From the NCBI GenBank assembly GCA_958510825.1, contig OY294049.1:8866001-8930000 (forward strand): DNA of 64,000 nt, in the 5' to 3' direction. Positions 20,903-31,925 of this stretch are shown here, in pieces. Numbering within the stretch: position 1 is the stretch's first letter; each line of letters begins with the position of its first letter. Under the pieces are notes generated by a model that saw only the letters and a program-made list of their open reading frames with translations, did no database searches and was not told the DNA's origin. This stretch comes from Brachypterus glaber (taxonomy: Eukaryota > Arthropoda > Insecta > Coleoptera > Kateretidae). The position numbers and the translations under genes are program-made.

Positions 20903-21125
20903 AAATAATTTTTTTGGGGTGAAGAGCTTTTTTTTAGTCCTCAAAGTTTTTGCAGGGGCTTGTTTTGGAAGTTGGGAAGTTTCTCAATTTTAAGTTGGAA
21001 AATATTTGGTCTGCCCCCCACCAATAAAATCGCTTCAGAGCAACCTTGCCTTCAGATCCATTTTTGCGTGACCACTCACATATTAAATTCTCAGTAAAAA
21101 CATGATTCATAAGTCATAAACTTAC

Positions 21126-21326
21126 CACAATTTCCACGTCTTTATCAATTTTTTCCCTCCATTTATCATAAATCGATTCGTGACTGGCTATACTAAACCG
21201 CAATGACCTATTAGCATCAATTACGATCTCATCATTTTCTCCGATAGTTTCCACCAATATTGCCGAATCAAAATCTACGCTTGTTCTAGATTCCCCTTCT
21301 GGTTCTATTCCTAAATAACTCATTTG
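21126..21326 (-). CDS. Patj: Patj exon: acidic linker before PDZ3
   Basis: 67 codons, visible residues 285-351, phase 0 at both ends. Acceptor TATATTTTCAG, donor GTG|GTAAGT. An acidic stretch (IEPEGESRTS...ETIGENDE) is followed by SIYDKWREKIDKDVEIV, which matches in position and pattern the SRWENLLGPDYEVMVA segment between PDZ4 and PDZ5 of human PATJ. That conserved segment supports family assignment independently of the PDZ folds. The internal Met at its second codon is not a translation start. Confidence 0.9.
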
Positions 21327-21349
21327 CTGAAAATATATAATTTTATTTT

Positions 21350-22290
21350 AATAAACTGAAAAAATACACTTCCCAGTAAAAGAGCTTTCCCATTTTACAC
21401 CTCCGCGCGTAAAATAGATTTTTAATTATTAGATTTACTTTTAGCAACCTTAAAAATATAACAATTTTCACGAAAACTACCCCCGCCTCTTGGGGGTGCA
21501 GTTAGAACTTTTTTATTGTCAGATTCTCCTTCAGCAACCTTGAAAACCTCAACACACCAATTTTCACAAAAACTACCCCCCACGCTCAGGGGGTGAAATT
21601 AGAAAAATGTTATCAAAAGATTCAGTTTTAGCGACCTAAAAACCCCATTATATAAATTTTTAAGAAAACTACCCCCCACCCCTCAGGGAGTGGATTTTGA
21701 TTTTTTTATTATCAGATTCACTTTCAGCAACCTCGAAAACCCCAATATACCAGTTTTCACGAAAACTACCCCCCACCCCTCAGGGGGTGAATTTAGAAAA
21801 AATTATTATCAGATTCATATTCGCCAACCCCAAAAACCCCTGTATACCAATTTTGATGAAACAATTGAAAATATTTAAGAATATTTACCCCCTCATCCCC
21901 TCGGGGGTGGAGTTAGAAAAAATTTATAGATTCAATTTCAGCAACCTTAAAAACCCCTATATAGCAATTTTCAAATTTTTCTAAAAAAAATGTATTTTTC
22001 CCCATTTGTCCTCCTTGCCGCACCTCAATGTTCACCAAAAACAATCCCGAGCTAGAACTTTTGGTAACATACCCGTATGTCAAGTTTCAAGTTTCTAGCT
22101 TAAAGCGTTATCTTGTCCACAAGATTGCTTGAAATTGATTTATATCGACATAAAACGTCATAAAATGCAAAAATACGCAAAAAAAAAATTGAAAATGTTT
22201 GCACGAATACAAGGCTTCCCGAAATTTTGAAAATTTTCAAAATGGGAAATCAAAATATTGGAGTGTAACCTGAAACTTAAATTCTCTTCT
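21350..22290 (+). repeat. C-rich degenerate tandem repeat, about 100-bp unit
   Basis: About six units: TTCAGCAACCTTGAAAACCC, an AATTTTCACGAAAACTACCC run, CCCCTCAGGGGGTG, then AGAAAAATTATTATCAGATT. The tail is a unique stretch ending near TACGCAAAAAAAAA. Copies are at 47810-48440 (inverted) and 50265-50790. Lies immediately upstream of the exon at 21326. Confidence 0.85.
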
Positions 22291-22760
22291 CCAACACCAA
22301 TTCAAGGCTCAATTTACGTTTAATTACTCAGCCCTGCAAAATTAACTTTTTTTTCTGCTTCATGGATGAGAATATATGATTTTGGATAACTTGAGCATGC
22401 TGATTTCTAATCAACTTTATTTTTATTCCATCACGTCAGTATTTTGCGCAAATGAAAAAAATAGTAAAAAAATATATAAATATTTTGGATTTAATGGTAG
22501 CAAAGAGGAGCTAAGCCCTCTGCAATGATTTATTATATAAGCTTTATTATAATTTATCAATAGGTATATTTTTTATCACACTATTTTTTTAACTTGCCAA
22601 AAAAATGTTCCTGTTAAAAAAGTTATGGGAAAAACTAAGTACAGCATCAAAATCAGTATAGTCGAATAATCCAAAATCATATATTCGCATGTCTGAAGCA
22701 GGACCTTGCAGGACTCTGTTATTAATTGATAATTAGACTTTTTGTCTATGCATGACCAAT
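22291..22760. other. AT-rich intron, nothing recognised
   Basis: No supported feature; a 71-codon frame on the minus strand here resembles no family I know. Confidence 0.4.
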
Positions 22761-23160
22761 GGAGCTCTCTACAACTAGAATTATGAAACAAAAGACGTCT
22801 AGCCTATCTCTATCTCATTTGTGCTACACTTTCCAGCCAACCAAATAAATACTGTATTTATTTTTCATACAACAAATACAGTAATTATTTGGTTGGCCGG
22901 AAAATGTAGCAGTGAGAGGCAAAAACGAACATAGCTAATGTGAATCTGTAGAATAAGATAATTCTACTAAAATTTAGATGGCGCCAGTAATTTCTTTAAT
23001 AAAAATATTATAGTTACACTTTTCGCCCGATAAATATTGTATTTGTTCAACAAAGAACAAATACAGAATTTGTTTGGTTGGGTGGAAGTGGGAGTGTATG
23101 TATGTCTTCTATCCTTTTTGGGTAGAACTTTTGTCCCTGTCTAATCTAACGGGAGAAATC
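22761..23160 (+). mobile_element. 400-bp element with two internal hairpins, copy A
   Basis: From GGAGCTCTCTACAACTAG to TAACGGGAGAAATC. Two hairpins built on CCAACCAAATAAATACTGTA and its complement lie near 22830-22905 and 23025-23090. Copy B at 30496-30843 is the reverse complement. The two copies flank the reverse transcriptase at 24579. Confidence 0.82.
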
Positions 23161-23727
23161 TCCATATTGGGTTTGCGGTGATTCTACGGTGATGCAAACT
23201 TTATGCTAATTATGCGTTATCCTCTGGGGCATTCTTATTAAAACATTATTTAACGTCATTTACGCCAAATTTGAAGGCTTCATGTACATGTAGCCTATTT
23301 TTGATACGTGTTTTACGTTTTTATTTATAATTTTAATTTTATTTTTATTTCAAATCTATTACATATTTTGTACTTTTTATTATATATTTTGTACTTTTTA
23401 TTATATATTTTGTAATTTTTTATCTTATATTTTGACATAATATGCTAAAATTTTTCTTTAGGGTAAAAAACTTTTTAAATGAGTTTCCCTTCGAATTCCA
23501 AATAATTAGTTGGGAAACAACACGTTGTTCCAAATTAACAAACATGTTTCTTACTAAACTAAGTATAAGTTTGTTTGTCTGTTAGGACTTTTTACAGCAA
23601 AATCCACCCACGGAAAGTTTAGATTAACAAAGTCTCTAACTAATAGTAATTTAGGAAAATGACGATTCATTTGAGTTTCTGAAACCCTAATAAAAACTCT
23701 TATTTTCCCTCGAATAAGAAATAATAG
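23161..23727. other. Intron with short TTTATTATATATTTTGTAC tandem
   Basis: About four imperfect copies of a 19-20 base unit at 23350-23440. Nothing else recognised. Confidence 0.5.
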
Positions 23728-23862
23728 AGCGATATATTTAACTAAACTTAGAGATCTCAAGTAATAGGTACCAAAATATTACGAAACTAAATTAATTAAT
23801 TTATAATTAATTTTAAACTTTATAATTACAATTAGTGGATTAGTAGTTGCCTATAGTAATAT
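23728..23862 (+). repeat. Direct repeat, copy 2
   Basis: Second copy of 20380-20520, same orientation. Confidence 0.65.
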
Positions 23863-24575
23863 TATTATAATTAACAAGTTTAATTTAATTTGCACTAAGT
23901 GACTTTGTTTTTACTTATGACAAGGTGTTTTTTTACAAATCTAAACTTTTTGTTTCTGACCCCTGATTTTGTTTCATAAATAGTTTAAACACACCATAAA
24001 AACTAATTTAAGCAAATATAAAAATCGTAGCGGCCGATCGTTTTTTTTACTTTTTTTTAATTTATTATATGTACACATTACGTACTTGAACTTCAATATA
24101 TATTTTAGATATACATAATAAAAAAATTATTATTTATAATCACTAAAGGAAGATACCCATGAATAGGACACTTTTTTTAAATGGCTGCCAAAATTTTATT
24201 TTTAATCTATTATACGTAATTTTATTTTAGTTATCATATTTGGAAACAAAGTAATACAGTTCAAGTGTTAAACCTAAATAATATTAATTTTTACCAAAAC
24301 TACAAGCATTAAAAAAAACTTTACTTGTCCCATTCAAGAACACTATATTATTGAATGGGAAAATAATAAAAAATTGCTATTATAGATAACAAATCATGAA
24401 AATAGCTATTATTATCATTATAACTAATAACTATAAACCTATAATGTCATTTCATAACAAAAAATATAGCTGTTAAAGTGTTACATTCTTTTTTTAACAT
24501 AGAATTTACTTTAAATCATTTTACCAAACGTTGATTCATGTTTTTTTTAAATCAGTATCAAATATTAGTTTGATT
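23863..24575. other. AT-rich stretch upstream of the retrotransposon
   Basis: No gene seen. The last tens of bases (about 24555-24578) contain TTTGATTTGAGTTCTAAC, probably decayed coding sequence of the retrotransposon in another frame. Confidence 0.45.
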
Positions 24576-24578
24576 TGA

Positions 24579-25757
24579 GTTCTAACTAAAGTCTTAAATG
24601 ATATAAGTTCTTATATTGATGACTCTCTGATAACTTTTTTGGTATTACTGGACCAGACCAAAGCTTTCGACTTGGTAGATTTTGATTTAATGCTCTCAAA
24701 ACTTAATTATATTAATATAAAAGATAATGAGCTTAAATGGTTTGAAAACTATTTAAAATATAGGTCACAAATAGTCAAGTTTAATAATAGGGAATCAAAT
24801 ATTCTTTTCACAAAGAGTGGTGTGCCACAAGGGGGTATACTTTCTCCCACATTATTTTCAATATTCCTTATAGATTTGCCTGATGTATTTATTATATGTA
24901 TAGTTCATATGTATGCCGACGATATTCAAATATATATTTCTTGTAAAATCTCTAAAGTAAAAGAAACTATTAAAATATTAAATTCAGAATTAGGTAAATT
25001 TGCTAGTTGGTGTACAAGAAATGGGCTAAAAATTAACCCTAACAAATCGGTTGCTATGTGTATCGGAAGTAGAAATTTAGTAAATAAAGTTAATTTAGAT
25101 GAAATTCAAATTTTAATTAATAATTCAGTTATACAATTTGTAAATAATGCAAAAAATCTAGGAGTTTTTGTTGATTCGTATTTAAGTTTTGATTACCATG
25201 TAAAACATATTTATAAAAAATGCTTTTGCATTTTAAAATCCATATACCAGTTTAAACATATCTTACCCGAACATTTAAAGCTAAAACTAGTAAAATCTCT
25301 AATCTATCCGCACATTGAATATTGTTGTTCGGTTTATTATAATTTTTTAACCATGGAGAAAAAAAACAAACTTCAAAAAATTCAAAACTCCTGCTTTAGA
25401 TATATCTGCAATATTCCTTTTGGAAATCATGTAACCCCATCAATTAATAATCATAATGAACTAAAAATAGAGAATCGCATGAAATTTTTATTTGCACAAG
25501 GTGTCTTTAATATAGAGAAGTCAAGAACTCCCGATTATCTATATGAGTTACTTATTAAACGTTCTGATATACATAGTATAAATATAAGAACGAATAGATA
25601 TGATATTCCTAGGCATAAGACAAGTAAATTTACAGGTTGTTTTGCCTACAATGCACCTACTACCTTAAATGAGTTTTTAGATTATCTAGGCGAATCACCC
25701 TGTATATTTAAAAAAAATGTAAAACTTAATATTTTGGATATGCAAAGGAATAACTAG
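24579..25757 (+). pseudogene. Non-LTR retrotransposon reverse transcriptase, 5'-truncated
   Basis: An open frame of about 392 codons follows an in-frame TGA at 24576; no true start is present. The reverse transcriptase motifs are in order: LLDQTKAFD (catalytic Asp), SGVPQGGILSPTLFSIFL, then MYADDIQIY (the YADD box with two catalytic Asp), then GLKINPNKS. The C-terminal half has the HIEYCCSVYYN and KLQKIQNSCFRYI pattern of Jockey/CR1-like elements. The endonuclease domain and the first palm motifs are missing; frame is lost upstream. The 3' end carries a TTAC simple repeat (about 25895-25926), the usual non-LTR tail. Opposite in strand to Patj and inside its 9.9-kb intron. It copied itself through target-primed reverse transcription when complete; this copy cannot. 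Confidence 0.93.
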
Positions 25758-25894
25758 TTCTGTCGTTCCTAACAATAGCTATTTTTCGAGTAATTTAATT
25801 TTAAATTTAATTTTAGTAATAATATTTTTGTATTCTTAAGGTGGGAGCTGAAAATCAACTTTGTTGAGCTCTTTACCAGTTGTATTTTTTGATA

Positions 25895-25926
25895 CAATAA
25901 ATTACTTACTTACTTACTTACTTACT
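25895..25926 (+). repeat. (TTAC)n tail of the retrotransposon
   Basis: AATAAATTACTTACTTACTT and further units, the short tandem 3' tail of the element above. Confidence 0.85.
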
Positions 25927-26000
25927 AACACATCAAACATTGGTTAATTGGCCGCCCGTTGGCAAACCCACATTGGGCCTACATACTGAGGATATATAGA
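25927..26000 (+). repeat. Fragment of the CGTTGGTTCGTTGGCC element
   Basis: ACATCAAACATTGGTTAATT...GGCCGCCCGTTGGCAAAC, ACATTGGGCCTACATACTGA. Matches the start of the fuller copy at 29055-29387. It directly abuts the retrotransposon tail, so the retrotransposon may have inserted into it. Confidence 0.7.
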
Positions 26001-26039
26001 TATATAGATATAAATATATTTGTCCTGAAATCTGCCAAA

Positions 26040-26360
26040 GCCTTTTTCACCCACTTAGAATATACTTAGAAAGCTAAAATTTGGTACACATGCTTAACTC
26101 GGTTGACAATACAATTTTATATAATATATTCAAAAACAATACGAATCTATCTCTTATAAAACTTAATTTTTCCTAAAAAATTAGGGTATCGTGTTAACAA
26201 GAAACGTGACATCAGACGAACGAACAGACGAACAAAAAGTTAATTATTTTTTTATGAAACACATTTGTGCCCAAGAAATTTTTGTCTAGAACGCTTTTTG
26301 ACGGTTTTAAAAAATTAGAAACTACCGTATTCTACTCTTTTAGTGCATGCGTGCTGTAAA
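26040..26360 (+). repeat. Dispersed repeat (GTGACATCAGACGAACGAAC)
   Basis: Related to 2010-2300: AAACTTAATTTTTCCTAAAA, ATCGTGTTAACAAG, CGAACAGACGAAC, and a GAAACTACCGTATTCTAC end. Confidence 0.55.
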
Positions 26361-27422
26361 GGGTATAATAAATGAATAAATTAAAAATTTAAACGCTCTA
26401 GCACGAGACTAAATTTTAATGCTGTTTTCGTAATTGTGCTGCAATGGTCTGTTTAAAATTTAATTTTCACGTAGCCTTAAAACATAAAACATACAATATT
26501 GTGTTGTAAAGTGAAACTTTCTGTACAAATTTAAAACATTATAGCAGTAACAGGCATCAAATTACACTGTAAAAAATGTTTATTTGCAAATGTATATGTA
26601 CATTACAAGTATTAAAAAGGTTTGGGAAGTACGTACTTTCTTGTAACAATGTTTTCCACGCTTAGACCGAACCTGTAATGAAAAAAAAAGAGACCAGTAA
26701 CCTAATTATTACTGGTCTGCATTTAAATTTAAATAATATTCGCTATATGGCGCCACCGATTGCTAAATTGCTGTTGTCAACACGAATATAATCAAATACA
26801 TTATTTTTAAAATACTTTTAGAAATTGTACAATTTCAGTCAATGTTATTTACACTCATCGGCCAATTTCCAGTGCTCGCATAGGCGCCGCGTCGATTCTA
26901 TCGTTGACGCGAGGTTTTAAATATTTACATTTTTATTTTCTTCAAAAAACACCGATATATTTACCTATTTATAGTAAATATGCATATTCAATATTGTTGT
27001 GTGCAACAAATTAGTCGTCAAATGTTTCGATTTAGTGACCTTTATAAAAATTTCCTTCATAATTCGGCAAAATTATTCCGTAAGCCTATGTTTATGTGTT
27101 TATTTTCAACGTTGATGAGTCATAACTGAATTTATTCCGATTAATGGTTATTTACCTTGTGACTGCCTTGTGAATCATGAACAAAAGTTTTTTGTGTTTT
27201 GTTTTTTGTGCATATTATAAACGGTGCCTTGTGAGCTATCAACAAATGTTTTTTGTGGTTGTTTTTTGGGTTACGATTATGTGAAACTTTAGTTTTATAT
27301 GATTGTGCTTTTCTTGTAAAATACAGTAAAATTATTTGTGGTAGATGTGAAAAGAACTAAAAAACAAAGTATTATAGTATTATTTTCTTCATTTGAATTC
27401 AAACATCTGTTTCAAAAAAAAA
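26361..27422. other. AT-rich intron with one small hairpin
   Basis: AGACCAGTAA, an 8-base loop, TTACTGGTCT at 26691-26718 is a perfect 10-bp stem. A short GC island (GCGCCGCGTCG) lies near 26884. No gene seen. Confidence 0.5.
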
Positions 27423-27599
27423 TAGTACTTTATCCACGGCCATGATTAATAGGCCTATAAATCACGGGTCTGTAAAAATAAACCATTTAAACTTCAAAAC
27501 AGCCGTGCATAAAGTATAGTATTCTACTCGTGTATAATAGCTATTAATCATTCGGGTGATTAACAGCAAATATTATAAACTCATTGAATAATATACTAT
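27423..27599 (-). mobile_element. Second copy of the 4453-4666 MITE
   Basis: Reverse complement of 4453-4666, with TAGTACTTTATCCACGG and AATAATATACTATT ends. Confidence 0.7.
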
Positions 27600-29054
27600 T
27601 ATTTTTAAATAAAAATAGTTGCGAATAAAATAATATACAAGTCTCGTGCCTTAACCATTAATAAGGTCCTGTAATCTGTATTCCGTTACGTATAACCTGA
27701 AATTTAATTACCATCAATTATCAATTATAAAAGAAATTGTAAAATTAAAATTTTACAGTAAAATTTCGTTTTTGCTTCAACTTTGGTTGCAATGCAATAT
27801 AGTTCAGAAAAGAGCCTCTTTCCACACTTGCTAGGAAATTAGTAGTTTTCGTAACGAGTAAGCGACTTTAGTTCTTAGTACATGAGAACGAAGTTTTTTT
27901 TACGACTCGAAGCGAAGTCAAAAAATCATTCGATTGCACTAAGAAATTGTCGCAAACGAGTTGTGAACAACATTTTTCGTTCGATCTACAGTCTAGACTC
28001 TTTAAAAATGTATATTTTAAAGAATCACCTATGTTTATTTTGACATTTTAACATTTTATAAACGTCAAATGACTTCTGTTAAAATGAATGCTATGTGTAA
28101 TCGTTTGGATAAATGAGTGTGCATAGTTGTCATTTCATTCAAATATGCACTATGTACTAGTGCGATAGAAAAATATCCTAACGAGGATATATAGTGAACA
28201 TGCATTTTTCTTTATTTCGTGTACACTAGGTCGTAGGAAAAAAATCTATTAGCGAACAATTTAGAGTTCAGGATATTTATCCTAATATACTGCCATCCTA
28301 ATAAAGAAGGTCGTATCAGCATTTTTGCTGTTTCGAAAGAATATTCGTTTTTTTTATCATGAACGGTGGCAATTTCGCAGATATCTGTATAATCTGTAGA
28401 TATCTGTATAATAATATTTCTAGGTAAATAAATGTCTCAAAATGTAATATTGGTACGTGATTTTTTCGTAGCATAAGAGTTAAACTAAGCCTACTAAGAA
28501 GTGAAAAATTGTCAGATACAACTTTCTTGCTTCGGACGCCAGTACATAAAAATAAAACTAAAAATAAAAAATAATAAAAAATAAATAAAAATAAAAAATT
28601 ATAAATAAATAAAAAATAGAAAAAATTAAAAATATAAAATTAAAATATAAAAAATAAAATATTAATAATTAATTATAATCAATTATTTATATTTATTTAA
28701 TAATTATTAAATAAAAATCTCATATTCTCTTTATATTAGGCTCGGTTTCATTTTAAGTGTTGAAGGAATCACTGTTTTCTACAAAATATAGCCATAATTA
28801 TCCCTTTCACAGGACCCTTTGATTTTCCATCCTTTTTACCCTCTGGTTTTACAGTATGAATAAGCACTTTGATAAAGCAGCATCTTACACATAGAAAAAT
28901 AATGTATTTATATTAATAAATTAAATAAAATATACCGTCAAACGGGGGTACTTTAAAGTTAATTATTTTTTCATAGAACACATTTGTATCCAATAATTTT
29001 TTGTCTAGGACGTTTTTTGGCAATTTTGTAAAATTCTAAACTACCCTATTCCAG
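27600..29054. other. AT-rich intron, nothing recognised
   Basis: Includes an A/T low-complexity tract at 28545-28690 (AAATAAAAAATAATAAAAAA). No gene or element boundary identified. Confidence 0.4.
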
Positions 29055-29387
29055 CAAACGTTGGTTCGTTGGCCGCCCGTTGGCCAATGTTGGCAAATCC
29101 ACATTGGGCCTACATACTGAGGATACATCAAACGTTGGTTCGTTGGCCGCATACGACGGGCCAATGTTGGCAAAACTGGATTGGTCCTATATATTCAAAA
29201 TGGAAATGTATCATTGGCCTTAGATTGGCCAACTTACGTTGGTTCATAAGACCGTGGCCTTAGATTGGCCAATGTACGATTTTACTATCGAAATTAACGT
29301 TGCCTTCGAGCAGATATGCCAACATTGGCCCGTATGTAGACCCAATGTGGGTTTGCCAACAGGCGGCCAACGAACCAATGTTTGATG
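29055..29387. mobile_element. Fold-back element rich in TTGGCCAATG motifs
   Basis: The left GCAAACGTTGGTTCGTTGGC end and CCACATTGGGCCTACATAC pair with the right GTATGTAGACCCAATGTGG and GGCCAACGAACCAATGTTTG. Inside are several more TTGGCCAATGT copies. A partial duplication of the left end starts near 29128. Open frames here are shadows of the repeats. Confidence 0.75.
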
Positions 29388-29617
29388 GGATTATACACCT
29401 CTAGCGCTTAAGCGCTGTGTAGAGTATAATAATTAGATATAAAAAATAGTAAAAAAACTGAAACTAAAGTTATTTATTTATTTAAATAAAAGCACTGGGG
29501 AATCGATATCCAGTTTTATCCTTAAATCAACTACTCTCTACTGCGTATTTAGTAGTATGATAGTAGTAGTAATCAAGCCTGGCAACTAGACCATATTGGT
29601 CCTTTTTGTCTACTATA
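29388..29617. other. AT-rich intron
   Basis: Nothing recognised. Confidence 0.35.
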
Positions 29618-29960
29618 TTTTCTACTCTAACGAGGATTTTTGTTGTTGTACCCCGGGACCTACAGTTTAGAGAGGAATCCGAACCTCGTTTTGTCGGCTT
29701 TTTTAGCTAAGTGAGCGGCTTTGTTTTAATTTTGTTGGCTGCCAGTGCACTTGGACCGGCGCCAAACTACTTAAGGATAATTTTCGCTTGCAGTACAGAT
29801 CATGGTTGAAAGTCCCTAAAGTGAGCTCTACCAACAGACTTGACAGCTACCTTGCTGCTCCCTTTCGGTGCCCCCGGGTAGTATCACAGGTCCGAGTGAA
29901 ATGTGCGGCATTATCTACTGCAAACCTTTTTCTGTACTGTGTGCTTATATCTTATATATT
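29618..29960. other. Less AT-rich block of unknown origin
   Basis: Contains CCCCGGGACCTACAGTTTAG, AATCCGAACCTCGTTTTGTC, GGCGCCAAACTACTTAAGG and GGTGCCCCCGGGTAGTATC. The composition suggests processed coding or untranslated sequence of a transposon. No frame resembles a known protein and no ends were found. Confidence 0.4.
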
Positions 29961-30073
29961 AACTAAAGGGCTATATTAAGGTAATTATCATGTCTCATTA
30001 GTAATAAGTTATTACCTTATTTTTATTCAGTATTAATAAAATTTAACGAATTTAGATATTTTTTGCTCCAACA

Positions 30074-30232
30074 ATTGGATACCGTTAATCGAAAAGGAAC
30101 CAAGCGACATTTTCAACGAAATTTTCTTAGTCATGGGAATAGGTTGTACTAAGCCTAAAGAACCTATTCCCATGCCTAACAAAATTTCGTTAAAAATGTC
30201 GCTTGGTTCTTTTTCCATTAACGGTATCCAAT
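30074..30232. mobile_element. 159-bp hairpin MITE
   Basis: Arms of about 70 bases, beginning ATTGGATACCGTTAAT and ending ATTAACGGTATCCAAT, pair with few mismatches through AAGGAACCAAGCGACATTTT, CGAAATTTT and ATGGGAATAGG; the loop is about 17 bases. Being a palindrome it gives similar open frames on both strands; these are not genes. Confidence 0.88.
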
Positions 30233-30495
30233 TATAAATTTCAAACATGAATTTATTGTGTCAATATAAATGTAGGTACATTAAATTAATTATTATTATT
30301 TAAATTATGTATCATAAAGTCGGATTTCAACCAATTAAAAACAATTGTTTACGCCTATAGGCGTAACCATAACGACGGTGTATTTTTGCCATCAAATATA
30401 CTGATTTGAATATACAAAATCTAAAACACCACTTCTTTACCTTTTTGAAATCATAACAGCTTAATAATGTAATATTATAACCAAATATCAATGGC
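30233..30495. other. AT-rich intron
   Basis: Small hairpin TTTACGCCTATAGGCGTAA near 30348. Nothing else recognised. Confidence 0.4.
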
Positions 30496-30843
30496 GATTT
30501 CTCCCGTTAGATTAGACAGGGACAAAAGTTCTACCATGTTTGTTCTTTGTTGAACAAATACAATATTTACTTGGCCGGGCGAAAAGTGTAACTATATTAT
30601 TTTTATTAAAGAAATTACTGGGGCCAACTAAATTTTAGTAGAATTATCTTATTCTACAGATACACATTAGCTATGTTCGTTTTAGCCGCTCAGTGCTACA
30701 CTTTCCGGCCAACCAAATAAATACTGTATTTGTTGTATAAAAAACAAATACAGTATTTATTTGGTTGGCTGGAAAGTGTAGCACAAATGAGATAGGGATA
30801 GGGTAGACGTCTTTTGTTTCATAATTCTAGTTGTAGAGAGCTC
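30496..30843 (-). mobile_element. 400-bp element with two internal hairpins, copy B
   Basis: Reverse complement of 22761-23160, from GATTTCTCCCGTTAGATTAG to CTAGTTGTAGAGAGCTC. See copy A. Confidence 0.82.
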
Positions 30844-31239
30844 TATTAAAAGGCAAACTTAAGATAAATGTTAGCTTATTTTTATTCAATATTAATAAAA
30901 TTTAACGAATTTAAATTCTCTAGGTAACATTCAAAAAATTAGAAATGTCAAACATTAATTTACTGTGTGAAAATAAATTAAGATAAATTATTAAATTTTT
31001 TTTTTCTAATTTTAATTGTAAGAAATATTTTTAAAAAATAGTCCTGCAAATACATCTCCAGATTTGGTATATTACATAGATACGATTACCTTTCGGGTAA
31101 TTATACCTTCACTTTGTCTAAATACTGTTTACTTAAATGATGATATTATTTTTGTATGTGTTATTGACTAACTTAGGTTTGCACGCGAAATTGGAATTAA
31201 CACCATAAAGCAACTTCTAAGTAACTTCCTTTAACTCAC
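30844..31239. other. AT-rich intron downstream of the PDZ2 exon
   Basis: Nothing recognised; a second TCAATATTAATAAAATTTAA stretch repeats 30028-30050 just outside the hairpin MITE. Confidence 0.4.
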
Positions 31240-31541
31240 CACTAAACTTAATGGGACCTTCGGGAGGGAGGAAGCAGTCGGTGAGGGCGGTGAAGGGGGC
31301 CGTAGTTCATTGGCTCGTATGGCCAGCTGTAATTGCTCATATTTGGGCCCACGCAGATATCTTTCCAGCTTAATTGTCACTAGAGGGCCGGTGTTTCGTA
31401 ACATTTCCACGGCGTGATGGTTAGTGAATCCTAGCACAGAGATGCCATCAACTTCCACTATTCGGTCGTTTATTTTGATGTTTTTGTCGTCTGCTGCACT
31501 TCCTCTGCTTATGCTTTTTACAAATATACCCGATATTTCTT
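31240..31541 (-). CDS. Patj: Patj exon: rest of PDZ2 and Pro-rich linker
   Basis: 302 bases: two bases finish the split Glu codon, then 100 codons; visible residues 184-284. Acceptor TCTATTTTCAG, donor GTG|GTGAGT. The translation runs ISGIFVKSISRGSAADD, INDRIVEVDGISV, then NHHAVEMLRNTG (helix alphaB) and VTIKLERYLRGPKYEQLQ, so PDZ2 is complete with the previous exon. A proline/serine stretch (RPPSPPSPTASSLP) follows, a plausible disordered linker. Human PATJ PDZ4 has the same SGIYVKS...GSAA arrangement. Confidence 0.94.
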
Positions 31542-31844
31542 CTGAAAATAGAAAAATACATATTACACACAAAAAAACTTACCGTCAACTGAGGATACTT
31601 TGATCCCTAATCTAAAAACGTTAGGATAGTATACAATAGGGTGGAGCGAAAAACAAATTTGAGAATTTATAAACGCCTGATAGCATAAAAGTTACTACTT
31701 GTTATTATTGTTATTGTTATTATATATTAAAAAGTGTCCCACCAAAATTTGGGTCCTGAAATATTTCATCTTCCTTTGCCAGTTTTTGCTTAAAGTTAAA
31801 AATGTATGTCTGCAAATTACTACTTTTTTAAAATTAATATATAT

Positions 31845-31925
31845 AGTTCTCCGTATGACACAAAGTCTCCGAAGAAAGGGAGAGGAATCATGCGCGCTCT
31901 CTTCTTTCCGTCAAAAGCGTTAAGC
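31845..31925 (+). repeat. Block shared with 53448-53530
   Basis: TATAGTTCTCCGTATGA, AAAGTCTCCGA, GAGGAATCATGCGCGCTCTC and TTTCCGTCAAAAGCGTT recur at 53448-53530 at about 85 percent. The retrotransposon coding remnant begins directly after it. Confidence 0.7.

Larger units (their letters stand above)
20085..21020 (+). repeat. Dispersed repeat with TTGGGAAAAT units, interrupted by insertions
   Basis: GGGTGCTCCCATGGG, a C-run, then repeated TTGGGAAAAT(T/C)... units and TTTTTTTGGTCATCAAAATT. A second copy is at 60740-61240. Here it is interrupted by the element at 20567-20902, and the paralogue shows the empty site. Confidence 0.65.

Noticed and set aside
29069..29263. Open frame rich in Trp and Pro
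   Set aside because: Produced by repeated TTGGCCAATG motifs of the fold-back element.
30033..30248. 71-codon minus-strand frame
   Set aside because: It lies across the hairpin MITE at 30074-30232; the palindrome produces a similar peptide on both arms.
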